Positions 42,946 to 51,368 of a stretch of 64,000 bases of DNA are shown one piece after another. Made by a program: the position numbers and the translations under genes. Location of the stretch: assembly GCA_942492925.1 (NCBI GenBank), contig OW818641.1, forward strand, positions 310,001-374,000, given 5' to 3'. Within the stretch, counting starts at the first letter, position 1. Each line of letters opens with the position of its first letter. Below the pieces are notes generated by a model. The model was not told the origin of the DNA, searched no databases, and was given only the letters and a program-made list of their open reading frames with translations. This DNA comes from QZKY01 sp942492925 (GTDB lineage: Bacteria; Pseudomonadota; Gammaproteobacteria; Burkholderiales; Burkholderiaceae_D).

Positions 42946-44895
42946 ATGCTTTACCCAATCAAGTTTGATGTCATTGTTGTTGGAGGTGGTCATGCCGGCA
43001 CGGAAGCCGCGTTGGTCTCTGCAAGAATGGGACAGAAAACTTTACTCCTAACTCATAGTCTCGAAACACTGGGGCAAATGTCCTGCAACCCATCTATTGG
43101 TGGTATCGGGAAAGGGCATCTGGTTCGTGAGGTGGATGCTATGGGGGGTGCTATGGCCATCGCTTCTGATGAGGCCGGGATTCAATTCAGGATTTTAAAT
43201 TCTTCCAAAGGCCCAGCGGTTCGCGCCACGCGGGCACAAATTGATCGGGTTCTGTATCGCCAGGCCATTCGCACACGTCTGGAAAACCAACCTAACTTAT
43301 GGTTGTACCAGCAGGCGGTCGAAGACTTGATTCTTCAAGGTGAGCAAGTCGTCGGTGTCGTGACGCAGGCGGGTATTTCTTTTGAAGGTAAAACAGTCGT
43401 TTTGACGGTGGGAACCTTTTTGGATGGAAAAATTCACGTTGGATTGAATAATTATCCGGGTGGCCGAGCGGGGGATCCGCCGTCTGTGGGTTTGGCTCAC
43501 AGATTGAAAGAGTTGAATTTGCCGCAGGGGCGACTAAAAACGGGGACGCCGCCGCGAATCGATGGCCGGACAATTAATTTTGACGTCATGCAGGAGCAGG
43601 CTGGGGATTTGAATCCGGTCCCAGTTTTTTCATTCATGGGAAAGGCATCGATGCACCCGCAACAGGTGCCGTGCTGGATTACCCATACCAATAATCAAAC
43701 CCACGATATTATCCGCGCTGGATTGGATCGCAGTCCGATGTTTACCGGGGTGATCGAGGGGATCGGCCCGCGGTACTGTCCGTCAATTGAAGACAAGATC
43801 CACCGGTTTTCCGACAAGGAATCGCATCAGATATTTTTGGAACCAGAAGGCTTGACCACCCACGAATATTATCCGAACGGGATTTCAACCAGCTTGCCAT
43901 TCGACATGCAGCTGGATTTGGTGCATTCGATGATTGGTTTGGAAAACGCGCACATTCTCAGACCCGGCTATGCCATCGAATATGATTACTTCGATCCGCG
44001 CTGTCTGAAGTCTTCGCTGGAAACCAGGCAAATCCAGGGACTCTTTTTTGCCGGGCAAATCAACGGCACAACCGGTTACGAAGAGGCCGCAGCCCAAGGT
44101 ATGCTCGCCGGGATTAATGCAGCTCTGCAATCGCAGGACAAGGACGCCTGGACGCCGCGCCGGAACGAAGCTTATTTGGGTGTGATGATCGACGATCTGG
44201 TCACGCAAGGCGTGACCGAACCTTACCGAATGTTTACCAGCCGGGCGGAATACCGCTTGAGTCTGCGGGAAGACAACGCGGACATGCGCCTGACGGAAAT
44301 CGGTCGCAAGCTGGGGTGTGTTGGCGACGCCCAATGGGAAATGTTCGAACGCAAGCGCGAAACCGTGGCGCGGGAAATTCAGAGATTGAAATCGACGTGG
44401 GTCAACCCGCGGATTTTATCCGAGGAAGAAGCTAAACGCGTTATGGGTAAAGGGATAGAGCGAGAGTATGCACTCGCAGACCTATTAACTCGACCCAACG
44501 TCAAATACGACAAACTCGTCACACTCACCACGGAAGATGGCAGAAATATCGGCGGGCCCGGTGAACTGGAAGAGGAAATTCGTGAACAGGTTGAAATCCA
44601 GATCAAGTACGCGGGTTACATCGAGCGGCAAGCGAAGGAAATCGAGCGACACAGGAACTTTGAAAATCTATTGTTGCCTGCTGATATGAACTACGCGGAA
44701 GTTTCGGCGCTGTCCGTGGAAGTGCGACAAAAACTGGAAAAGCAGCGGCCGGAAACGCTGGGGCAAGCTTCCCGGATTTCCGGCGTGACGCCGGCAGCGA
44801 TTTCCTTGTTGCTGGTTTATCTGAAGAAACGAAACTGGGTAGGTTTTGCGCCGGAAAGCAGTGTGATCCACGAACCGGAAACGGAAGCGCAATGA
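42946..44895 (+). CDS. mnmG: tRNA uridine-5-carboxymethylaminomethyl modification enzyme MnmG (GidA)
   Basis: A 649-aa FAD protein that with MnmE modifies wobble uridine 34 of several tRNAs. The FAD loop VVGGGHAGTEAAL is near residue 12, then SCNPSIGGIGKGHLVREVDAMGG (quoted in part), TGTPPRIDGR and the YPNGISTSLP segment. The C-terminal helical MnmE-binding part is complete. The ATG at 42946 (MLYPIKFDVIVV) matches family N-termini. A TTG at 42889 would add 19 residues. First gene of mnmG-rsmG-lipocalin-parA-parB-tldD. Confidence 0.96.
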   Translation: MLYPIKFDVIVVGGGHAGTEAALVSARMGQKTLLLTHSLETLGQMSCNPSIGGIGKGHLVREVDAMGGAMAIASDEAGIQFRILNSSKGPAVRATRAQIDRVLYRQAIRTRLENQPNLWLYQQAVEDLILQGEQVVGVVTQAGISFEGKTVVLTVGTFLDGKIHVGLNNYPGGRAGDPPSVGLAHRLKELNLPQGRLKTGTPPRIDGRTINFDVMQEQAGDLNPVPVFSFMGKASMHPQQVPCWITHTNNQTHDIIRAGLDRSPMFTGVIEGIGPRYCPSIEDKIHRFSDKESHQIFLEPEGLTTHEYYPNGISTSLPFDMQLDLVHSMIGLENAHILRPGYAIEYDYFDPRCLKSSLETRQIQGLFFAGQINGTTGYEEAAAQGMLAGINAALQSQDKDAWTPRRNEAYLGVMIDDLVTQGVTEPYRMFTSRAEYRLSLREDNADMRLTEIGRKLGCVGDAQWEMFERKRETVAREIQRLKSTWVNPRILSEEEAKRVMGKGIEREYALADLLTRPNVKYDKLVTLTTEDGRNIGGPGELEEEIREQVEIQIKYAGYIERQAKEIERHRNFENLLLPADMNYAEVSALSVEVRQKLEKQRPETLGQASRISGVTPAAISLLLVYLKKRNWVGFAPESSVIHEPETEAQ

Positions 44896-45542
44896 AGTCC
44901 GTCACCGAAGATCATTTGCGTCAGCTTTTGACGAACGGCGTGCGCGAATTGTCGCTGGCATTGAATGCGGACCAGTGCGAAAAGCTGCTGGCGTACCTGA
45001 AGCTGCTGCAGAAATGGAATGGGGTGTATAACCTGACGGCCGTGCGCGACCCCGAGCAAATGGTGAAACAGCATTTGCTGGATTGTTTGGCAGCCTTGCC
45101 CGCTTTTCAAGGCGTACATAGCGTACTGGACGTCGGCTCAGGTGGGGGCTTGCCCGGGATGGTGCTGGCCATCGCTTTTCCCGACATGCGGGTGTCACTA
45201 ATCGACACGGTACAAAAGAAAACGGCATTTTTGACCCAGGCAAAAGTCGAACTGGGTTTGGAGAATGTTACAGTGCTTACCGGCAGGGTGGAACAACTTG
45301 AAAACGCCGAAAAATTCGATGTCATCACGTCACGCGCTTTTTCTGAGTTAAAAGAATTTATTCAGCTGACCAGTCACTTGCTCAAAGCATCCGGTCATTA
45401 CGTTGCCATGAAAGGTGTCGTGCCGGAAGCTGAAATGGCCAATTTGCCGGGGGAATGGAAAGTCAGCAAGGTTTGGCCGCTCACAGTGCCTGGTTTGCAG
45501 GTGGAGCGGCATTTGATTTTGATGGATCGGAGTAGTAAATGA
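44892..45542 (+). CDS. rsmG: 16S rRNA (guanine527-N7)-methyltransferase RsmG (GidB)
   Basis: A 216-aa SAM-dependent enzyme that methylates G527 of 16S rRNA. The N-terminal helical part has WNGVYNLTAVRDPEQMVKQHLLDCLA (quoted in part), and the SAM loop reads VLDVGSGGGLPGMVLA at about residue 77, followed by LIDTVQKKTAFL and VITSRAFS. It overlaps mnmG by four bases (ATGA) and the following lipocalin gene by four bases, so the three are coupled. Confidence 0.96.
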   Translation: MKSVTEDHLRQLLTNGVRELSLALNADQCEKLLAYLKLLQKWNGVYNLTAVRDPEQMVKQHLLDCLAALPAFQGVHSVLDVGSGGGLPGMVLAIAFPDMRVSLIDTVQKKTAFLTQAKVELGLENVTVLTGRVEQLENAEKFDVITSRAFSELKEFIQLTSHLLKASGHYVAMKGVVPEAEMANLPGEWKVSKVWPLTVPGLQVERHLILMDRSSK

Positions 45543-46102
45543 AAAAGCAGATGGCATGGGTGGTGTTTCTGATGATGTTGGCGACGCAGACATTTGCGCA
45601 GCCTAAAGACGCAAAAGAAGCGCCAAAAGAAGTGCGACCGGTGGCATCCGTCGACTTGGGGCGCTACGCAGGGAAATGGTTTGAAATTGCGCGTTTTCCG
45701 AATTGGTTCCAGAAACAGTGCGAGAGCGATGTGATGGCGGAATATCACCCTTTGCCAGGGGGGCAAATCGAAGTCAGGAATGAATGCCTCAAAAAGGATG
45801 GCAAAGTTGAGTCGGAAATCGGCGTTGCGCGCATCGCTGATGCCACGAGCAATGCAAAACTGGCAGTCAGCTTTTCGCCGGACTGGATGTACTGGATGCC
45901 GATGGTATGGGGGGATTACTGGATTATTGCCCTAAGCCCGGACTACAGCTATGCCGTCGTTGGGGTGCCCAGCCGAAAATATTTGTGGGTGTTGTCCAGA
46001 ACGCCAAGCATGTCAAAAGAGGTCTACGACGATGCGGTCAGACGCGCGGCGTCGCAGGGATTTGATGTGAAAATGCTGGTCAAAACCATACAGAATCAAT
46101 AA
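45539..46102 (+). CDS. Periplasmic lipocalin (Blc-like)
   Basis: A 187-aa lipocalin. The N-terminus is a signal peptide ending ATQTFA-QP with no lipobox Cys, so it should be soluble in the periplasm, unlike the lipoprotein Blc of E. coli. The signature GRYAGKWFEIARFPNWFQ (GxW motif) at about residue 37 and the C-terminal VLSRTPSMS block are diagnostic. It probably binds lipophilic molecules at the outer membrane. Its place inside the mnmG-rsmG-parA-parB unit, with a four-base overlap to rsmG, is functionally unexpected. Confidence 0.92.
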   Translation: MKKQMAWVVFLMMLATQTFAQPKDAKEAPKEVRPVASVDLGRYAGKWFEIARFPNWFQKQCESDVMAEYHPLPGGQIEVRNECLKKDGKVESEIGVARIADATSNAKLAVSFSPDWMYWMPMVWGDYWIIALSPDYSYAVVGVPSRKYLWVLSRTPSMSKEVYDDAVRRAASQGFDVKMLVKTIQNQ

Positions 46103-46130
46103 AACTTCGATCGTCACAGGCAGGCAAATC

Positions 46131-46913
46131 ATGTCCAAAATATTCTGTGTCGCCAACCAAAAGGGCGGCGTCGGCAAGACGACTACGGCGGTGAACCTGG
46201 CAGCGGGTTTGGCGAAGTTGGATCAACGTGTCCTGTTGGTCGATCTTGATCCGCAAGGCAATGCCACGATGGGCGCCGGTATCGATAAAGCTGGCCTAGA
46301 GATCTCAATCTACCAAGTACTGATCGGCGAAGCTGGCGTGCGGGAAGCGAGAAAGAATTCCGAAACAGGAAGCTTTGATGTACTACCCGCCAATCGGGAA
46401 CTGGCTGGCGCGGAAATCGAAATGGTCGAAATGGACCGTCGCGAAACCCGACTCAAAGCAGCGTTGGCAATGGTCGCTGAAGAGTATGATTTTGTGCTGA
46501 TTGATTGCCCGCCTGCGCTATCGCTGCTGACGCTGAATGGTTTGTGTTCCGCGCATGGCGTCATCATTCCAATGCAGTGTGAATATTATGCGCTCGAAGG
46601 ACTTTCCGATTTGGTCAACACGATCAAACGTGTTCACGCCAATCTGAATAGTGATCTGGAAATTATCGGTTTGTTGCGGGTCATGTTTGATTCACGGATG
46701 ACGCTGTCCTTGCAAGTGTCAGAACAGCTGGAACAGCATTTCGGCGAAAAAGTATTCAAGACGATCATTCCGCGCAACGTGCGATTGGCCGAAGCTCCGT
46801 CATATGGCATGCCCGGCGTCAGCTTTGATCCGACATCGCGTGGGGCGAAAGCGTACATCGAGTTTGGAGCAGAAATGCTCGACCGCATCAGAACAATGAA
46901 TGGAAAGAAATAG
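46131..46913 (+). CDS. parA: Chromosome partitioning ATPase ParA (Soj)
   Basis: A 260-aa Walker-type ATPase that moves ParB-bound origin DNA. The deviant Walker A KGGVGKTTTAVNLA at residues 11-24 is intact, with DLDPQGNAT (Walker A') and LIDCPPAL (Walker B). It lacks an N-terminal HTH, as in chromosomal type Ib ParA proteins. parB follows after five bases. Confidence 0.96.
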   Translation: MSKIFCVANQKGGVGKTTTAVNLAAGLAKLDQRVLLVDLDPQGNATMGAGIDKAGLEISIYQVLIGEAGVREARKNSETGSFDVLPANRELAGAEIEMVEMDRRETRLKAALAMVAEEYDFVLIDCPPALSLLTLNGLCSAHGVIIPMQCEYYALEGLSDLVNTIKRVHANLNSDLEIIGLLRVMFDSRMTLSLQVSEQLEQHFGEKVFKTIIPRNVRLAEAPSYGMPGVSFDPTSRGAKAYIEFGAEMLDRIRTMNGKK

Positions 46914-46918
46914 TCAAC

Positions 46919-47806
46919 ATGGTGACAAAGAAACCAAAAGGATTGGGACGCGGACTGGACGCCTTGCTGGGCGGTTCGGCAAGCATCGTTGACGCCGCAC
47001 CCACAGGAACCACGACAACCATACCAATGAGCCAGCTGCAAGCTGGGCGCTACCAGCCACGCACGCGCATGGACGAAGGCGCGTTGAATGAACTGGCCGC
47101 TTCCATCAAGGAACAAGGGGTGATGCAACCGATTTTGGTTCGCCCGGTCGGACAAAAGAACGGCGCAGCCGCTTACGAAATCATCGCGGGCGAACGTCGC
47201 TTCCGTGCGGCACAAATGGCCGGGTTGACCGACATGCCAACCTTGATCAAGGAAGTGGACGATCAAACCGCCGCCGCCATGGCCTTGATCGAAAACATTC
47301 AACGCGAAGATCTGAATCCGTTGGAAGAAGCGCAGGGCATCCATCGCCTGATCACGGACTTTGGTGCAACGCATGAGCAGGCTGCCATCGCAGTCGGGCG
47401 TTCGCGCAGCGCCGTGTCCAATTTGTTGCGCTTGCTGAATCTGGCCAAGCCGGTGCAAACCATGCTGATGGCGGGCGATATCGACATGGGCCATGCACGT
47501 GCTTTATTAGCGGTGGACAGTGCAACGCAAATCACATTGGCCAATCAAGTGGTCGCCAAACGGATGTCCGTGCGCGAAGCCGAAAAGCTGGTGACGAAAA
47601 CAGTCAGCGAAAAATCACCAACCAACAATAAACGTCTGAAAGAAAAATCCCGCGACGTCGCGCGTTTGGAAGAAGAGCTATCAGATCTTCTGGCGACGCA
47701 AGTCAGCTTCAAGATGGGCGCAAAAAACCGTGGTCAGATGGTGATCGACTTTGCCGATCTGGACGTGTTGGATGGGATCATTAACAGATTGCGCGATAAA
47801 TCATGA
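46919..47806 (+). CDS. parB: Chromosome partitioning protein ParB (Spo0J)
   Basis: A 295-aa CTP-dependent clamp that loads at parS. The N-terminal ParA-stimulating region (KKPKGLGRGLDALLGG), the CTP-binding motifs (QPRT in box I; GERRFRAAQMAGL in box II; ENIQREDLNPLEEA in box III), a central HTH (HEQAAIAVGRSRSAVSNLLRLL, quoted in part) and a C-terminal dimer domain are all present. Two parS-like sites stand 3.3 kb upstream. It overlaps tldD by four bases. Confidence 0.96.
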   Translation: MVTKKPKGLGRGLDALLGGSASIVDAAPTGTTTTIPMSQLQAGRYQPRTRMDEGALNELAASIKEQGVMQPILVRPVGQKNGAAAYEIIAGERRFRAAQMAGLTDMPTLIKEVDDQTAAAMALIENIQREDLNPLEEAQGIHRLITDFGATHEQAAIAVGRSRSAVSNLLRLLNLAKPVQTMLMAGDIDMGHARALLAVDSATQITLANQVVAKRMSVREAEKLVTKTVSEKSPTNNKRLKEKSRDVARLEEELSDLLATQVSFKMGAKNRGQMVIDFADLDVLDGIINRLRDKS

Positions 47807-49266
47807 CTCATTCTTTTTCACCCAATCCCGCGATCATGACGATCGCGCGCGATACTTTGCTGTTGCCTTTCAATCTGGATGAGACTTCGCTTCAGCGCGC
47901 ACTGAGTGAAGTCTTTGCGCATCGCGTGGATTACGCCGATTTGTATTTCCAATATACAAAAAACGAAAGCTGGAGTCTTGAAGAAGGCATCGTAAAAACC
48001 GGCAGCTACGCCATCGATCGTGGCGTCGGTGTGCGCGCAGTATCCGGTGACAAGACGGCGTTTGCCTACTCGGATGAAATCTCGGCAGCAGCATTGTCGA
48101 AAGCAGCGGTCGCCACACGCACGATTGCGCGCCAAGGTGCCGGGAAAGCCCGAATTGCCGCAACCATGAAGCAACAGGGTAGCCGTACCTTGTATCAATC
48201 GCACGATCCCCTGGCATCGCTCGATGCCAAAGCCAAAGTGAATTTGCTTGAAAAAATTGAGCAGATCGCGCGGCGAAAAGATCCACGCATTGTTCAAGTG
48301 ATGGCCAGCCTGGCGGGAGAATACGATGTGGTGATGGTGGCGCGCAGCGATGGCGCGATGGCCGCAGACGTGCGACCGCTGGTGCGACTGTCCATTACCG
48401 TGATCGCGGAACAGCATGGCCGACGGGAAATGGGCAATTGCGGCGGTGGCGGTCGGGTCGATTACGCTTACTTCACGGACGACAAGCTGGAATATTACGC
48501 GTCGAATGCGGTGAAAGCCGCGCTGACGAATCTGGAATCGCGTCCGGCGCCAGCGGGGCCGATGACGGTGGTGCTGGGGTCGGGCTGGCCGGGTGTGTTA
48601 CTGCATGAAGCTGTCGGACACGGATTGGAAGGCGATTTCAACCGCAAGGGCTCGAGCATTTTCTCCGGGCGTATCGGTGAGCGGGTGGCCGCCAAGGGCG
48701 TAACGGTTGTCGATGACGGTACGATACCGGATCGGCGCGGCTCCTTGAACATGGATGACGAAGGTAATGCTACGCAACGCACGACGCTGATCGAAGACGG
48801 CATTCTCAAAGGCTATTTGCTCGACATCATGAATGCGCGCCTGATGAAAATGCCGGTGACGGGCAATGCGCGGCGTGAATCGTTTGCGCATCTGCCGATG
48901 CCGCGCATGACCAATACGATCATGACGGCTGGCGACAAAGACCCGCGGGAAATTATTGCATCAGTGCGCCACGGTTTGTACGCAGCCAATTTCGGTGGCG
49001 GGCAAGTGGACATTACGAATGGCAAGTTTGTCTTTTCGGCGAGCGAAGCTTACATGATTGAAAATGGGCAAATCACCTATCCGGTTAAAGGCGCGACGTT
49101 GATCGGGAATGGGCCGGATATTTTGCACAGGGTGTCGATGATCGGTAATGACATGCAGATGGATTTCGGCATCGGGGTTTGCGGCAAGGAAGGCCAAAGT
49201 GTGCCGGTGGGGGTAGGGCAGCCCACCTTGCGCCTGGATGACGTGACCGTGGGCGGAACGGGATAA
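47803..49266 (+). CDS. tldD: Metalloprotease TldD
   Basis: A 487-aa protein that with PmbA/TldE degrades unfolded peptides, and matures microcins in some species. The metal motif HEAVGHGLEGD (HExxxH variant) is near residue 267. The GSLNMDDEGNATQRTTLIEDGILKGYL block, quoted in part, and the ending GQPTLRLDDVTVGGTG are diagnostic. An ATG at 47836 is possible. The ATGA overlap with parB suggests co-transcription. pmbA is not in the window. Confidence 0.93.
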   Translation: MTHSFSPNPAIMTIARDTLLLPFNLDETSLQRALSEVFAHRVDYADLYFQYTKNESWSLEEGIVKTGSYAIDRGVGVRAVSGDKTAFAYSDEISAAALSKAAVATRTIARQGAGKARIAATMKQQGSRTLYQSHDPLASLDAKAKVNLLEKIEQIARRKDPRIVQVMASLAGEYDVVMVARSDGAMAADVRPLVRLSITVIAEQHGRREMGNCGGGGRVDYAYFTDDKLEYYASNAVKAALTNLESRPAPAGPMTVVLGSGWPGVLLHEAVGHGLEGDFNRKGSSIFSGRIGERVAAKGVTVVDDGTIPDRRGSLNMDDEGNATQRTTLIEDGILKGYLLDIMNARLMKMPVTGNARRESFAHLPMPRMTNTIMTAGDKDPREIIASVRHGLYAANFGGGQVDITNGKFVFSASEAYMIENGQITYPVKGATLIGNGPDILHRVSMIGNDMQMDFGIGVCGKEGQSVPVGVGQPTLRLDDVTVGGTG

Positions 49267-49276
49267 TAGCGTGTTA

Positions 49277-49294
49277 ACAAAATGACCATTTTGT
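49277..49294. repeat. Perfect inverted repeat before the aroG promoter
   Basis: ACAAAATG / CATTTTGT with a two-base spacer. It ends two bases before the -35 box of the aroG leader promoter. It could be an operator or part of a weak tldD terminator. No regulator is identified. Confidence 0.55.
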
Positions 49295-49296
49295 AA

Positions 49297-49325
49297 TTGC
49301 AGCCTATTTGAAACTCTGTTATAGT
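49297..49325 (+). promoter_or_regulatory. Sigma-70 promoter of the aroG leader
   Basis: TTGCAG (49297-49302) and TATAGT (49320-49325) are separated by exactly 17 bases. Transcription would start near 49332, some 19 bases before the leader-peptide ATG. Confidence 0.75.
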
Positions 49326-49350
49326 CAATCCTCGCGCAAGAGAAAGAACC

Positions 49351-49434
49351 ATGAACGTATTCAAGTTTTTCTTTTTTTACTTTTTTAGCTACTCCAGCCC
49401 CAAGGCGGTGGATCGGCGGAAAGCACGCGACTGA
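49351..49434 (+). CDS. Phe-rich leader peptide of aroG
   Basis: A 27-codon open frame that is too short for usual gene callers. It begins MNVFKFFFFYFFSY and has seven Phe and two Tyr codons within residues 4-14, then a charged, Ser/Lys/Arg-rich end before TGA. The Phe/Tyr block is the ribosome-stalling sensor of an attenuator, comparable in logic to PheL of enterobacterial pheA. Upstream AAGAGAAAG gives a modest ribosome-binding site. The following terminator (49452-49481) and aroG complete the device. Confidence 0.85.
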   Translation: MNVFKFFFFYFFSYSSPKAVDRRKARD

Positions 49435-49451
49435 GCAACAAACCGAATTCC

Positions 49452-49481
49452 AAAAAACCGCCAGAGATGGCGGTTTTTTTG
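49452..49481 (+). terminator. Attenuator terminator of aroG
   Basis: Stem ACCGCCA (49457-49463) with TGGCGGT (49468-49474), loop GAGA, flanked by an A-run (49452-49456) and a T-run. GGCGGT at 49404-49409, late in the leader peptide frame, is complementary to ACCGCC (49457-49462) and could form the competing antiterminator when the ribosome stalls at the Phe codons. Confidence 0.85.
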
Positions 49482-49519
49482 TTTACAAATATTAGATGCT
49501 AAAAATTTAGGAGAACACC

Positions 49520-50593
49520 ATGCCTCGCACCGACGATCTACGCATTCGCGAAATCAAGGAACTGGTGCCGCCCATGCAATTGATACGTAATTTGCCGTGT
49601 TCGCCAAAGGTGGCGCAGACAGTGGCCGATGCGCGGGTTGCGATGCACCGGATTTTGCATGGCCAAGATGATCGTTTGATTGTCATCATTGGCCCCTGTT
49701 CGATCCACGACACCAAGGCGGCCATCGCTTACGCACATCGTTTGGCGAGTGAACGCGAACGTCACAAGAAAGAACTGGAAATCGTCATGCGCGTGTATTT
49801 TGAAAAACCGCGCACCACGGTCGGCTGGAAAGGCTTGATCAATGACCCGCATCTGGACAACAGTTACCAGATCAACGAAGGCTTGCACATGGCGCGTCAA
49901 GTGCTGTTAAGCGTGAATGAAATGGGGCTGCCTGCAGCGACAGAATATCTCGACATGATCAGCCCGCAATACATTGCGGATCTGGTGGGCTGGGGTGCGA
50001 TTGGCGCACGCACGACGGAATCGCAAGTGCACCGCGAATTGGCGTCCGGCTTGTCCTGCCCTGTGGGATTCAAGAACGGTACCGATGGCAATGTGAAGAT
50101 TGCGATTGATGCGATCAAGTCAGCCTCCCAACCGCATCACTTCCTGTCTGTGACGAAGGAAGGACATTCGGCGATTGTGCGCACGGCCGGCAATGAAGAT
50201 TGCCACATCATTTTGCGTGGCGGTAGAGTGCCGAATTTCGACAAGGAAAGCGTGGATGCGGCATGCAAAGAAGTGGCGGGCAGTGGCGTGGCCGCCCGCA
50301 TCATGATTGATGCGTCGCACGGTAACAGCTCGAAAAAAGCGGAGAATCAGATTCCGGTGTGTGCGGACGTGGCGCAACAAATTGCCAGTGGTGATCGTCG
50401 TATTGTGGGCTTGATGATTGAATCCAATCTGGTGGCGGGACGTCAGGATCTCATTCCGGGAAAAGCCTTGGTTTATGGCCAGTCCGTCACGGATGGCTGC
50501 ATTGACTGGGAAGATTCGGTCAACCTACTGGAGGTGTTGGCAGAAGCCGTCAAGCAGCGTCGGCTGAAAGACACGGGCGATGAACTGGAATGA
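49520..50593 (+). CDS. aroG: 3-deoxy-7-phosphoheptulonate (DAHP) synthase, class I
   Basis: A 357-aa enzyme that joins PEP and erythrose-4-phosphate, the first step to aromatic amino acids. The class I-alpha markers are GPCSIHD, PRTTVGWKGLINDPHLD (quoted in part), NGTDGN and MIDASHGNSSKK. The Phe/Tyr-rich leader suggests that phenylalanine, and possibly tyrosine, controls expression, so a Phe-sensitive AroG-type isozyme is likely. The ATG has AGGAG at 49508-49512. A terminator follows at 50631-50658. Confidence 0.96.
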   Translation: MPRTDDLRIREIKELVPPMQLIRNLPCSPKVAQTVADARVAMHRILHGQDDRLIVIIGPCSIHDTKAAIAYAHRLASERERHKKELEIVMRVYFEKPRTTVGWKGLINDPHLDNSYQINEGLHMARQVLLSVNEMGLPAATEYLDMISPQYIADLVGWGAIGARTTESQVHRELASGLSCPVGFKNGTDGNVKIAIDAIKSASQPHHFLSVTKEGHSAIVRTAGNEDCHIILRGGRVPNFDKESVDAACKEVAGSGVAARIMIDASHGNSSKKAENQIPVCADVAQQIASGDRRIVGLMIESNLVAGRQDLIPGKALVYGQSVTDGCIDWEDSVNLLEVLAEAVKQRRLKDTGDELE

Positions 50594-50630
50594 TGCACGG
50601 ATTGGCAAAACAATTTTGCATGCATGAATA

Positions 50631-50658
50631 AAAAAGGCGGCTACCGAGCCGCCTTTTT
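50631..50658. terminator. Bidirectional terminator after aroG
   Basis: A perfect 12-bp stem, AAAAAGGCGGCT / AGCCGCCTTTTT, with loop ACCG. It lies between aroG and the convergent retropepsin-like gene. Confidence 0.93.
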
Positions 50659-50675
50659 GTTTATTCGTTGGAGAG

Positions 50676-51308
50676 TCAATACAGCTTTTTCAATGTCATC
50701 TTGTCGCCGCTGCGCTGCATCTCGGTGCGATTGAGGAAAGACATGCCGAGCAGAACGATGGGCAAGCCGCCTTCATGAACAGACGCATCAACCTGATGCA
50801 AAAGGATGTCGCCCACTTTGACGGAATCCAGCCTGACGAGATAAATTTGCTTCATGCCGTTTGCGGTGTTGGAGTAACCAACCTGTCCATTTCTGTAATT
50901 GATGCCGAGGCGAACCGCATCGTGCGCCGGTAAAGCAACAAGGCTGGCGCCGGTATCGACCAACATGCGCACCGTGCCGCCATTGATTTGTCCTTCGGTG
51001 ACGAAATGTCCCCGACCATCAGCATGCAGTGTGACAGTGCTGCCACTACCGGGCGTGCTGTTACCCGTATGCTGGCCGATGGCCACGACTTCGCGCTTGC
51101 CCTTGTTGTCGAACGTGGCGCTGTTATTGTCAGAGGCAATTAACTTGATGCCCGGCGCAACGGTCGCGCCAACCGAATACGTGCGGGGCGAACCGCCATC
51201 AATCACCAGCAGCGCTTTACCAGGAAACAGACCGACGACGCTGATATCCGTCGCGTGTGCCATGAACGCGGTCAAGCAAAGAAAGGCTGCAATAAATAAG
51301 CGGCGCAT
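50676..51308 (-). CDS. Retropepsin-like aspartic protease, secreted
   Basis: A 210-aa protein with a signal peptide (MRRLFIAAFLCLTAFMAHA) and a C-terminal clan-AA aspartic protease domain (TIGR02281-like). The catalytic motif is VDTGASLVALP near residue 117, with the family block VLLGMSFLNRTEMQRSGDKM near the end. The first ~90 residues contain SH3-like strands (GLFPGKALLVIDGG). It is probably periplasmic and dimeric. The substrate is unknown. Confidence 0.85.
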   Translation of the reverse strand: MRRLFIAAFLCLTAFMAHATDISVVGLFPGKALLVIDGGSPRTYSVGATVAPGIKLIASDNNSATFDNKGKREVVAIGQHTGNSTPGSGSTVTLHADGRGHFVTEGQINGGTVRMLVDTGASLVALPAHDAVRLGINYRNGQVGYSNTANGMKQIYLVRLDSVKVGDILLHQVDASVHEGGLPIVLLGMSFLNRTEMQRSGDKMTLKKLY

Positions 51309-51368
51309 GAAAACTCCAAAACGATGTTAAAAAAATAATAGCACAACTGGAGCGATGCGCCGCCCAGC

